Below are positions 10,839-18,234 of a stretch of 64,000 nucleotides of DNA, one piece after another. This stretch comes from Archangium violaceum Cb vi76 (GTDB lineage: Bacteria; Myxococcota; Myxococcia; Myxococcales; Myxococcaceae). Location: the NCBI RefSeq assembly GCF_000733295.1, contig NZ_JPMI01000154.1:1-64000 (forward strand), given 5' to 3'. The notes under the pieces are model-generated. The model made no database searches and was not told the origin of the DNA. It saw nothing but the letters and a program-made list of their open reading frames with translations. Each line of letters starts with the position of its first letter. Position 1 is the stretch's first letter. The position numbers and the translations under genes are program-made.

Positions 10839-11461
10839 GAAAACCGGTCGAGCACCCGGCGCAGCGGAAGATTGCCTTCCTCGTTGATGGAGACAAAGAG
10901 AAGCTGCTCGTGGAAGCACTGGCGCGAAAGGTGATTGAGCGGCATCGCCCTGCCTCACAACCTGGCCTCGTGACCATCCGACTCGCGGGCACTCCGCGCG
11001 AAGGCGTCTTTTCCCTGGTCGAGGTGTTGCTGACTCAGGACTACCAGCGCTTTCTCATCCTTTTCAACACGGGCTCCACCAGCCGACGGCGCATCGCCTA
11101 CATGGCCAGTGAGATTCACGAGCCGCTCGTCCGGGTGAGATTGGAGGACAAGGTGTCCATCATTCCCCTGGTGCCTTCAATCGAGAGCTGGGTGCTCGCG
11201 GACGAGGAGGCTCTCGCGCGGGCCGCGGGGAGGCGCTGGACCGGAGACGTGCCGCACGAGCAGGGCCGGCCCGAGGACGTCCTGCGAGAACTGCTGGGAG
11301 GGTGGGGACCCAGGGAGCAGAAGCGCGTGGCGCGCTACCTGGACCCCGAGCGGATGCGCGGGAAGGACAAGAGCTTCGACGCCTTCGTCCGGGCGCTCCA
11401 ACTGGCGCTCGGTGCGCGACACCTGCCCGTGTCCGAGGAGCGGGAACCCGCGGTCACGTGA
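10835..11461 (+). CDS. Toprim-like protein (DUF4276/DUF4435-type) coupled to a putative nuclease
   Basis: A 208-residue protein. It opens with a strand-helix KIAFLVDGDKEKLLVEALARK like the Toprim N-terminal motif, but with Asp where the catalytic Glu usually sits. The second acidic motif appears as FLILFNTGS (Asn in place of Asp). VPSIESWVLADEEAL (113-127) matches the conserved core of DUF4276-like Toprim proteins, which is strong support for the fold. The acidic site looks degraded. ATGA overlap with the upstream nuclease-like gene and a GGAGG site mean the two are made together. No ATPase gene is adjacent, unlike OLD, Gabija or PARIS systems. Confidence 0.55.
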   Translation: MRKPVEHPAQRKIAFLVDGDKEKLLVEALARKVIERHRPASQPGLVTIRLAGTPREGVFSLVEVLLTQDYQRFLILFNTGSTSRRRIAYMASEIHEPLVRVRLEDKVSIIPLVPSIESWVLADEEALARAAGRRWTGDVPHEQGRPEDVLRELLGGWGPREQKRVARYLDPERMRGKDKSFDAFVRALQLALGARHLPVSEEREPAVT

Positions 11462-11521
11462 GGACGCGCGGAGGGCTACCGGGCGGACGAGCCGCTCTCC
11501 GGCCGCCTGCCCTCCCTGAAA

Positions 11522-12379
11522 CTACGGAGGGTAGCTCCCCGGATACAGGGTGAGGACGAGCCCCATGCCCGCGGCGGCCCCCGCGTTGCGGGCCTGGTAG
11601 TCCCTGGCGCCCTGGATGGCGAGGCCGAAGGTCTCCGCTGCCGCGCCGGAGTGGACGTAGATGAAGAGGCCGGTGGCGCTGGTGCCGTCCTGGGTGGCGC
11701 TCTGGAAGTCCGGGGCGGGGTAGTAGATGCGGTGGGCGAGGTCGCCGCGGTCGAGCGCCACGTGGGCGCCGGCGATGGGCGCGCCCGAGGCATCCACGAC
11801 GCGGCCGAGGATGAAGCCGGCCTCGCGCAGCGTGCGGGCCCGGTCATCGGTATGGGCGCGGATCCACGGCTCGCCGACGGCGCGGGTGAGGGCGTCGTGG
11901 AAGGAGGTGGGCAGCGCCCAGACGCGGGCGCCGATGATGTCGGTGCGCGGCCGGGTGCGGGTGAAGACGGTGTCGAAGACGACGGTGGAGCTGCGCACGA
12001 ACCCTTCGTGCTCGAAGCTGGCGGCGAGGCTCAGGTGGATGTCGCGCACGGGCACATCGGACACGGAGAACGCACCCGTGGAGCCGATGTCACCCCGGCC
12101 CAGCACGGAGTTCGCGTCGCTCACGCCCACGCGCAGGGGCTCCTCGATGATGAGGGGGAGTCCCTCGAGCGAGGGCACCGCCTGGCCCTGGGATTCGAGC
12201 AGGCGCGCGGCCTCGGGGAAGAGCTCGGCCTGACCGGTGACGCCGATGGTCAGGTGGTCGAGATCCACCATCGAGCTGTCGCCGCGGTCCACACCAGGAT
12301 CCGGGTCCACGGCGTCGCCACAGGCGGCCGGGGCGAGCCCGAGAAGAGCACAGCAGATGACGAGACTCGGACGCTTCAT
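11522..12379 (-). CDS. Lipoprotein with carboxypeptidase-regulatory-like domain
   Basis: A 285-residue lipoprotein: MKRPSLVICCALLGLAPAAC gives a signal peptide with lipobox APAAC. The C-terminal third contains GRVVDASGAPIAGAHVALDRG, the signature of a CarboxypepD_reg-like beta-sandwich, often found in surface proteins. The middle part is not recognised. The ATG at 12379 is chosen because the in-frame extension to 12460 lacks signal character. The gene lies about 180 bases downstream of the Gly/Pro-rich lipoprotein gene on the same strand, separated from it by a strong hairpin, so it is probably transcribed separately. Confidence 0.75.
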   Translation of the reverse strand: MKRPSLVICCALLGLAPAACGDAVDPDPGVDRGDSSMVDLDHLTIGVTGQAELFPEAARLLESQGQAVPSLEGLPLIIEEPLRVGVSDANSVLGRGDIGSTGAFSVSDVPVRDIHLSLAASFEHEGFVRSSTVVFDTVFTRTRPRTDIIGARVWALPTSFHDALTRAVGEPWIRAHTDDRARTLREAGFILGRVVDASGAPIAGAHVALDRGDLAHRIYYPAPDFQSATQDGTSATGLFIYVHSGAAAETFGLAIQGARDYQARNAGAAAGMGLVLTLYPGSYPP

Positions 12380-12493
12380 GACTGGGCGCCAAGATCTCCA
12401 CGCTCCCGCGTATCGGCAATCCACCCCGGAGCCCCAGACGTCTCGTGGAAGACGGAACACTTCGTTCCCCGTTGCTTACGGGCGGAAAAGGCG

Positions 12494-12534
12494 GAGGGCC
12501 GCCCCTGCCTCGCGAGAGGAAGGGAGCGGCCCTC
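12494..12534 (-). terminator. Strong hairpin, probable terminator of the Gly/Pro-rich lipoprotein gene
   Basis: GAGGGCCGC (12494-12502) and GCGGCCCTC (12526-12534) form a perfect 9-bp stem, with further CCT/AGG pairing inside. On the minus strand the stem is followed by CGCCTTTTCC. It lies about 30 bases after the stop at 12563. Confidence 0.6.
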
Positions 12535-12562
12535 GAAGTCACGGACTGCGGGAAGTCAGGAC

Positions 12563-13816
12563 CTACCGGTTGCGGCCCCAGCCACCGCTGCTGCCGCCGC
12601 TGTTGCCATTCCCGCCGCCGCTGTTACGCGGAGGAGGAGGGGAGCTGTTGCCACCGCCGCTGCTGCCGCCACTGTTGCCCCAGCCGCCGCCGCCGCTGCT
12701 GCCGCCATTGTTACGGGGAGGAGGCGGAGAGCTGTTGCCACCGCCGCTGCTGCCGCCACTGTTGCCCCAGCCGCCGCCGCTGCTGCCACCGTTGTCACGG
12801 GGAGGAGGCGGGGGAGGGCTGCTGTTGCCGCCACCACGGGGACGGTCATCATTGTCCCGGCCGCCGTTGCTCCAGCCACCGCCGCGAGGAGGAGGCGGCG
12901 CGTCGTCATTGCGGCCCTGGCCCGGGCTGTTGCCCCAGCCGCCCTGTCCCGGCGGAGTCCCGCCCTGTCCCGGAGGCGTGCCACCGTGGCCCGGCGGAGT
13001 CCCGCCCTGGCCCGGAGGCGTGCCACCGTGGCCCGGGGGCGGGTTGTTGTTGCCGCCGCCCTGCGAGGGCGGATTCGGACCCTGGTTGCCCCAACCCCCG
13101 CTGCTCTGGGGCGGGCGCGTGCCGACGCCGGTGCCCGGAGGAGGCGGAGGCTGCTGGCCCCAGCCGCCGCCCTGCGAGGGCGGATTCGGATTCTGGTTGC
13201 CCCAGCCACCGCTGCTGGTGGGCGGGCGCGAGCCGACGCCGGTGCCCGGAGGAGGCGGAGGCCGCTGCGAGTTGCCCCAGCCGCCGTTGGAGGGCGGAGG
13301 ATTCGGGTTGCCCCAGCCGCCGTTGGAGGGAGGAGGCCGGTTGCCGCCGCCATTCACGGGCGAGGCGTCGTGGTGGTTGTCCCAGTCACGCGGCTTCGGA
13401 GGCGGGCGGTAGTTGCTGTAGACGTACACCGAGCGGTCGCGGTCCCAGCGGTACGAGCTGCCCGAGTACGTGTACGGGAAGTAGTCGTGGCTGTGGCGGC
13501 CGTGCATGTAGCAGTGATGGCCACCCTCGATCGGGTGGTAGTCCATGTACCAGATGACCCGCGGCGCCCGGTAGACGTACACGTCATTCGAGTAGGTGTA
13601 GTCGTTGACTTCCGAGGGCGCGTAGCCGTGGACGTGGTTGTACGACTCGGTGCACCAGCCGCCGTACGCGTCGGGGTGGGCTCCCGAGTAGTGGTACTGG
13701 TAGACGGTGGCCGGGGGGGTGTTGTCCGAGTAGTAGCCGGGCTGGTGGTAGTGAGCGACACAGCCGGAGCCCATCATCAGGGCAGTGGGGACTGTGAGGA
13801 GCAGAAGGCGACGCAT
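12563..13816 (-). CDS. Tyr/His-rich, Gly/Pro/Asn-repeat surface lipoprotein
   Basis: A 417-residue protein with signal MRRLLLLTVPTALMMGSGC (lipobox GSGC). Residues 20-150 are very rich in Tyr, His, Asp and Ser (YHQPGYYSDN, YSYS, WYMDYHPIEGGHHCY). From about residue 150 it is a long disordered tail of PPSNGGWGN, PPPPPGTGVG, heptads GGTPPGQ/GGTPPGH (five in a row) and NGGSSGGGWGN units. No enzymatic domain is seen. The composition suggests an extracellular matrix or surface protein, possibly metal-binding through the His-rich part. Repetition at DNA level makes it prone to length variation. Confidence 0.7.
   Translation of the reverse strand: MRRLLLLTVPTALMMGSGCVAHYHQPGYYSDNTPPATVYQYHYSGAHPDAYGGWCTESYNHVHGYAPSEVNDYTYSNDVYVYRAPRVIWYMDYHPIEGGHHCYMHGRHSHDYFPYTYSGSSYRWDRDRSVYVYSNYRPPPKPRDWDNHHDASPVNGGGNRPPPSNGGWGNPNPPPSNGGWGNSQRPPPPPGTGVGSRPPTSSGGWGNQNPNPPSQGGGWGQQPPPPPGTGVGTRPPQSSGGWGNQGPNPPSQGGGNNNPPPGHGGTPPGQGGTPPGHGGTPPGQGGTPPGQGGWGNSPGQGRNDDAPPPPRGGGWSNGGRDNDDRPRGGGNSSPPPPPPRDNGGSSGGGWGNSGGSSGGGNSSPPPPRNNGGSSGGGGWGNSGGSSGGGNSSPPPPRNSGGGNGNSGGSSGGWGRNR
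12953..13045 (-). repeat. 21-bp coding tandem repeats (GGTPPGQ/GGTPPGH heptads)
   Basis: Five successive 21-base units inside the Gly/Pro-rich lipoprotein gene alternate Gln- and His-ending heptapeptides. The alternating units are nearly identical at DNA level, so slippage or recombination could change the copy number. Confidence 0.7.
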
Positions 13817-13947
13817 GGCGGTTCTCCGGGGCCGGTCGTGGGCCAGCCCGCCCAGTTCATCAACGACAGGGAAGCAGACGGGCGGGCGCCGAGGATATTC
13901 AACACCCGTTTTCCGTCATTTCCGAGGGGGGCTGGTGCACCCTCGGG

Positions 13948-14619
13948 CTAGTGCACCATGCGCTCGGACGAGCCGGAGCGCGGGGCGTGCAGCTTGCCCA
14001 GGCAGGTGAGGATGTGCTCGCGGTACTCGGCCACGTCGCGCAGGCCGCACACCATCCACCGGCCGGCGATGACCAGGGTGGGCACGCCGCGCACGCCGCG
14101 GCTGGAGGCCAGCTGGTGCTCGTCCAGGATGAGCTTGCGCGTGTTGTCCGAGTGGAACGCCGCCGAGAAGGGGCTCATGTCCAGGCCCACGCGGCTGGCC
14201 AGCTCGAAGATGACGTCCGTGCGCGTGACGTTGACGCCCTGCTGCAGCGCCGTCTGCTGCATGGAGCGCGCGAGGTGGTTCCTCGCCGCGGGGCTCTGCA
14301 GCCGCGCCGCCTCCAGGGCCGCCAGCGCGGGGATGCTGGTGCGCGGCGCGTCTCCGCCCCGCCACAGCTCCGTGGACAGCAGCTTCGCGGCCGGCTCCGG
14401 CTCCTGCTGGGCCCGGCGCACCTCCTCCGTCAACCCGCGCAGTTCCTTCTCCGTGGGCCTCTTGTCGTGGACGCGCAGCGGGTACGGCCTCACGCGCCAG
14501 CGAATGAGGTCGCCGAACTCCTGTTTCAGGGTTTCCAGCCGCAGGTCGGCCAGGTAGCACCAGGAGCACAGCACATCCTGGTAGACGGTGATCTGCAGCG
14601 GCTTGGGCAGGGGCTTCAT
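13948..14619 (-). CDS. DsbA-family (FrnE/2-hydroxychromene isomerase-like) thioredoxin-fold protein
   Basis: A 223-residue protein without a signal peptide. ITVYQDVLCSWCYLA gives the active-site CSWC near residues 17-20, and VRGVPTLVIAGRWMVCG supplies the cis-Pro loop (GVPT) near the end. This layout fits the DsbA-like subfamily that includes FrnE and 2-hydroxychromene-2-carboxylate isomerases. Because it is cytosolic and has CxxC, disulphide or thiol chemistry in the cytoplasm is likely. The ATG at 14619 starts directly before the fold; the in-frame extension to 14760 would overlap the adjacent rimK-like gene and lacks conserved sequence. Confidence 0.82.
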   Translation of the reverse strand: MKPLPKPLQITVYQDVLCSWCYLADLRLETLKQEFGDLIRWRVRPYPLRVHDKRPTEKELRGLTEEVRRAQQEPEPAAKLLSTELWRGGDAPRTSIPALAALEAARLQSPAARNHLARSMQQTALQQGVNVTRTDVIFELASRVGLDMSPFSAAFHSDNTRKLILDEHQLASSRGVRGVPTLVIAGRWMVCGLRDVAEYREHILTCLGKLHAPRSGSSERMVH

Positions 14620-14756
14620 GTGCGAGCGCCGCGAGATTACGAAGGTCGCGCTCCCACTGCCAATCCCCTCCGACATTTTGCGGAAGTGCCCATTCCCAGG
14701 AGGGCCGAGCAAGAGGCTCGTCCGTCCGCCTGCCCCACGGGCGTCACGGCCGCGCT

Positions 14757-15797
14757 TCACACTGCCTGTAGCGGCTCTCCCGCCGCCGCGTGCGTCCGCG
14801 CCAGGGTGAGCGCATGGTCGACGATCGCCCCGGCGATGTCCTGCTTCGTCGCCCGCTCCAGGCCCTCGAAGCCCGGGCTGGAGTTGAGCTCCATCAACCG
14901 CGGCCCCTCCCGGCCCTCGAGCATGTCCACGCCGGCGAGCTCCAGCCCCAGCAGGTGCGCGGCCTTCACCGCCACCTCCACATAGGAGGCGGGCAGCTCC
15001 ACCGGGTGGCCCTCGCCGCCGCGGTGGATGTTGGAGCGGAACTCGCCCTTCTTGGCGCGCCGCTGCATGGCACCCACCACCTTGTCGCCCACCACCAGGG
15101 CGCGCACGTCCCGGCCCTTGCTCTCGGCGACGAACTCCTGGAGCACCACCTCCTGCCCCAGGTCCCAGAAGGTGTTGACGATGGTCTGCACCTCCTGGAG
15201 CGAATGGGCGATCATCACCCCCACGCCCTGGGTGCCGCGCAGCAGCTTGATGATGACGGGCAGTCCGCCCACCTCCTCCACGAGCTTGCGCACGTTGCTG
15301 CGATCATGCGCCATCACCGTCCGGGGCACGTCCAGCCCGCCCGCGCACAAGAGCTGGAGCGCCCGGAGCTTGTCGCGGCTCTGGGAGATGGCCCCGGCGC
15401 CGTTGAGCACGGCTATCCCCATCATCTCGAAGTGCTTCACCACCGCCAGGCCGTAGCCGGTGATGGAGGCGCCGATGCGGGGGATGACGACATCCACGCC
15501 CTTGATGTCCACGCCGCGGTAGAGCATTCGCGGCTGACCCGGGGCGAGCACCATGGTGCAGCGCAGGGTGTCCAGCACCAGGGGCCGGTGGCCGTGCTGC
15601 TTGACGGCCTCCACCAGCCGCCGGGTGGAGTACAGGGAGCGCTTCCGCGAGAGGATGACCACCGTCTTCTTGGCCCCGGGCTTGCGGGGAGCCGAGGGGG
15701 CCGGGGCGTCGGACGGCGATGGCTCGACGGGGCGAGCGGGGGCCTTCGGGCGGGCCCGGGCGGGCGCCTTCTTGGACGAGACCTTCTTGGCGGGCAT
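14757..15797 (-). CDS. rimK: RimK-type ATP-grasp ligase with Lys/Ala/Pro-rich N-terminal extension
   Basis: A 346-residue ATP-grasp enzyme. Residues about 45-340 match RimK: VVILSRKRSLYSTRRLVEA, IPRIGASITGYGLAVVKHFEMMG, the ATP-binding strand PVIIKLLRGTQGVGVM, QEFVAESKGRDVRALVVGD, and the metal-binding end LMELNSSPGFEGLE. RimK adds glutamate residues to ribosomal protein S6; related ligases modify other substrates. The first 44 residues are a Lys/Ala/Pro-rich low-complexity tail absent from E. coli RimK (about 300 residues), possibly for nucleic acid or ribosome contact. It is divergent from the FHA regulator gene, with about 70 bases between. Confidence 0.87.
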   Translation of the reverse strand: MPAKKVSSKKAPARARPKAPARPVEPSPSDAPAPSAPRKPGAKKTVVILSRKRSLYSTRRLVEAVKQHGHRPLVLDTLRCTMVLAPGQPRMLYRGVDIKGVDVVIPRIGASITGYGLAVVKHFEMMGIAVLNGAGAISQSRDKLRALQLLCAGGLDVPRTVMAHDRSNVRKLVEEVGGLPVIIKLLRGTQGVGVMIAHSLQEVQTIVNTFWDLGQEVVLQEFVAESKGRDVRALVVGDKVVGAMQRRAKKGEFRSNIHRGGEGHPVELPASYVEVAVKAAHLLGLELAGVDMLEGREGPRLMELNSSPGFEGLERATKQDIAGAIVDHALTLARTHAAAGEPLQAV

Positions 15798-15866
15798 GGA
15801 AGGAGGGCGAGCCTACCACGGGCGGAGGCGGGTGGCGTCGCCCGTGTTTGCTATCATCGAAAAGTG

Positions 15867-17315
15867 ATGAATCCAAAGGAAGCGCACCCGGACGACGTTC
15901 TCACCAACCCCGGAGAGAACGGTCTCGACTCCATCATCGCCCCGGCCGATGGGGGCGTGGGCTCCGGCACCGAGGTCCTGGTGCTCGAGTCGCGTGCCAC
16001 GCTCAAGCTGCGCAAGTGCCGCATCCAGGTGTCCGCCGGGCCGGACGAGGGCAAGTCCCTCGTCTCCGACAAGGAGCGTCTGCGCTGTGGGGCCCACCCC
16101 ACCAACGACCTGGTGCTCGCCGAGGACCGGACGGCCAGCCGCCATCACTTCGAAATCATCAACACCGAGCGGGGCTGGCTGCTGGTGGACCTCAACTCCA
16201 CCAACGGCACCTTCCTGGATGGGCGGCGGATTGAGCGCGCCTACCTCTCGGCCGGCGCCCAGATTCGCGCCGGCTCCTCCACCCTCACCTTCGCCCCCAT
16301 CGACGAGGAGGTGACGGTGGAGCCGGACCGCGAGGGCGAGCTGTGCGGGCTGGTGGGGCAGAGCGTGAAGATGAGGCAGGTGTTCGCGCTCATCAAGAAG
16401 ATCGCCCCCATGGACGTGTCCGTCATCATCGGAGGCGAGACGGGGACGGGCAAGGAGCTGGTGGCACAGGCCATCCACGAGCTGAGCGGGCGCAAGAAGG
16501 GGCCCATGGTGGTGCTGGACTGCGGCGCCATTCCGCCCAACCTCATCGAGAGCGAGCTGTTCGGCCACGAGAAGGGCTCCTTCACGGGGGCCATGGCGGC
16601 GCGGCCGGGCGCCTTCGAGCGGGCGCACGGGGGCACCATCTTCCTGGACGAGCTGGGCGAGCTGCGGCTGGACCTGCAGCCCAAGCTGTTGCGCGTGCTG
16701 GAGAACCGCGAGGTGCGGCGCGTGGGCGGCAACGACACCCTGGAGGTGGACTGCCGGGTGATCGCCGCCACCAACCGCGACCTGCCCAAGGAGATAGCGG
16801 CGGGCAACTTCCGCGAGGACCTCTTCTTCCGCCTGTCCGTCATCAACCTCCAGCTGCCGCCCTTGCGCGAGCGCCGCGAGGACATTCCGCTGATCCTCAA
16901 GCGGGGGCTGGCGGACCCGGAGGTGGTGGCGCGGCACGGGCGCAAGCGGATCTCCCCCGAGGCCCTGTCACTGCTGATGGCCTACGGGTGGCCGGGCAAC
17001 GTGCGCGAGCTGATGAACGTGCTCTCCCACGTGCTGGCCTTCAGCGACGGCGAGGAGGTGTTGCCCGAGCACCTGCCGCCCCGCGTGCGCGGCCAGCAGC
17101 GCGAGGGGCCGCTGCCCTTCAACGAGCACCTCACCTTCAAGGACGCCAAGGAGCAGCTGCTGGAGAACTTCGAGCGCGAGTACGTCACCAGCGTCCTCAC
17201 CCGCTGCGAGGGCAACCTCTCCCGCGCTGCCCGTGAAAGTGGCCTGCACCGCAAGTCCATCGAGCGCCTGGTGAAGAAGTACCAGCTCGACGCCAAGGGC
17301 ATGAAACCGCGTTGA
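15867..17315 (+). CDS. FHA-domain sigma-54-dependent transcriptional activator
   Basis: A 482-residue enhancer-binding protein. The FHA phosphothreonine-binding domain spans about residues 45-145 (RLRCGAHPTND, SRHH at 91-94, NSTNGTFL at 110-117). The AAA+ domain spans about 160-390, with Walker A GGETGTGKE (189-197), the sigma-54 contact loop GSFTGA (237-242; Ser in place of the usual Ala) and Walker B GTIFLDE (256-262). The C-terminal Fis-type helix-turn-helix includes NLSRAARESGLHRKSIERLVKK. Such FHA activators, common in myxobacteria, respond to Ser/Thr kinases. ATG 15867 or the adjoining GTG 15864 is the start. The Tad-like operon lies about 100 bases downstream and is a plausible target, although I find no clear -24/-12 site there. 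Confidence 0.92.
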   Translation: MNPKEAHPDDVLTNPGENGLDSIIAPADGGVGSGTEVLVLESRATLKLRKCRIQVSAGPDEGKSLVSDKERLRCGAHPTNDLVLAEDRTASRHHFEIINTERGWLLVDLNSTNGTFLDGRRIERAYLSAGAQIRAGSSTLTFAPIDEEVTVEPDREGELCGLVGQSVKMRQVFALIKKIAPMDVSVIIGGETGTGKELVAQAIHELSGRKKGPMVVLDCGAIPPNLIESELFGHEKGSFTGAMAARPGAFERAHGGTIFLDELGELRLDLQPKLLRVLENREVRRVGGNDTLEVDCRVIAATNRDLPKEIAAGNFREDLFFRLSVINLQLPPLRERREDIPLILKRGLADPEVVARHGRKRISPEALSLLMAYGWPGNVRELMNVLSHVLAFSDGEEVLPEHLPPRVRGQQREGPLPFNEHLTFKDAKEQLLENFEREYVTSVLTRCEGNLSRAARESGLHRKSIERLVKKYQLDAKGMKPR

Positions 17316-17418
17316 TGCGGTGCGTCAGGACAAATGTCGCAAGCAGGCGTCCGGGCCCTTCCACCGGTCCAGTTGACCGATGGGAAAGTCAGCGGTGGAG
17401 TGTGACAAAGGCCCTGAT

Positions 17419-18234
17419 ATGAGCACCGTGGAGTCCCGATCCCCCCAGGGACATGAATCCGGTCAGGCGGCTGTGGAAGCCGCGCTGACGCTGCCGCTCG
17501 TCATCTTCCTCGTGCTGGGGACGCTGCAGCTCTTCATGATGCTGCAGGGCCGCATCATGGCGGAGTACGCGGCGTTCCAGGCGGTGCGTGCGGGCAGCCG
17601 CAACCACGGTGACTGCGTGCCCATGGTGCACGCGGCGCTGGCGGGGTTGCTGCCCAGCGTGACGCCCTACCTGGGTGGCTCGGGGGGTGGCTCGGCGGCG
17701 GAGAAGCTGGCCTCGGCGTGGCAGGACCGCATCGGCCCCAGCACCGACAATCCGGACCCCAAGTACCAGCGGGGCCGCGGGAAGGATGGCCGGCACGACG
17801 GTCCCATCTTCTGGCTGGTGCGCGAGTCGCCCCGGCCGGCCGACATCGGCGGCGCGGAAGATCCCGACTTCGACCTGCCCAGGGGAGATGGCTCGAACGC
17901 CATGCGCCTGGAGGTCCGGCTCATCTATTGGTACCGGCTGCGCATCCCCTTCGCGGACTGGGTCATCAGCCGCATGATGCTGGCCCACCTGGGGTTGAAG
18001 AAGTACGACGCCGCCAACCCGCTCAATCCGGCGGACGCCCAGGCGGGCTGGGAGAAGAGCTCCGCGACCGTCATCAACCTGGATCCGCAGATCCGTGACG
18101 AGCTGCGCTCCCGGGTCGACTCCAAGCAGTACGTCATCCCCATCCAGGCCACCTACGGCATGCGGATGATGACTCCCGCGCGCGCGGTGCACTTCGAGCA
18201 GCAGAACTGCGCTTCCACTCCGGAGGGGCTGTGA
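17419..18234 (+). CDS. TadE-like pilus assembly / minor pseudopilin protein
   Basis: A 271-residue protein. After a short polar start, GHESGQAAVEAALTLPLVIFLVLGTLQLFMMLQGRIM (about 8-45) is the TadE signature: a Glu within a single membrane segment followed by AEYAAFQAVRAGS. The remainder should be outside the inner membrane. TadE-like pseudopilins take part in Tad/Flp pilus or secretion systems. The ATG at 17419 follows AAAGG and is preferred to the ATG at 17380, which has no ribosome site. Its stop overlaps the next gene. No Tad ATPase or secretin gene is in the window. Confidence 0.8.
   Translation: MSTVESRSPQGHESGQAAVEAALTLPLVIFLVLGTLQLFMMLQGRIMAEYAAFQAVRAGSRNHGDCVPMVHAALAGLLPSVTPYLGGSGGGSAAEKLASAWQDRIGPSTDNPDPKYQRGRGKDGRHDGPIFWLVRESPRPADIGGAEDPDFDLPRGDGSNAMRLEVRLIYWYRLRIPFADWVISRMMLAHLGLKKYDAANPLNPADAQAGWEKSSATVINLDPQIRDELRSRVDSKQYVIPIQATYGMRMMTPARAVHFEQQNCASTPEGL

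Noticed and set aside
12953-13045. Regular short repeats that could suggest a CRISPR array
   Set aside because: The 21-base period is in frame and codes GGTPPGx heptads of a surface lipoprotein; there are no unique spacers or cas genes.
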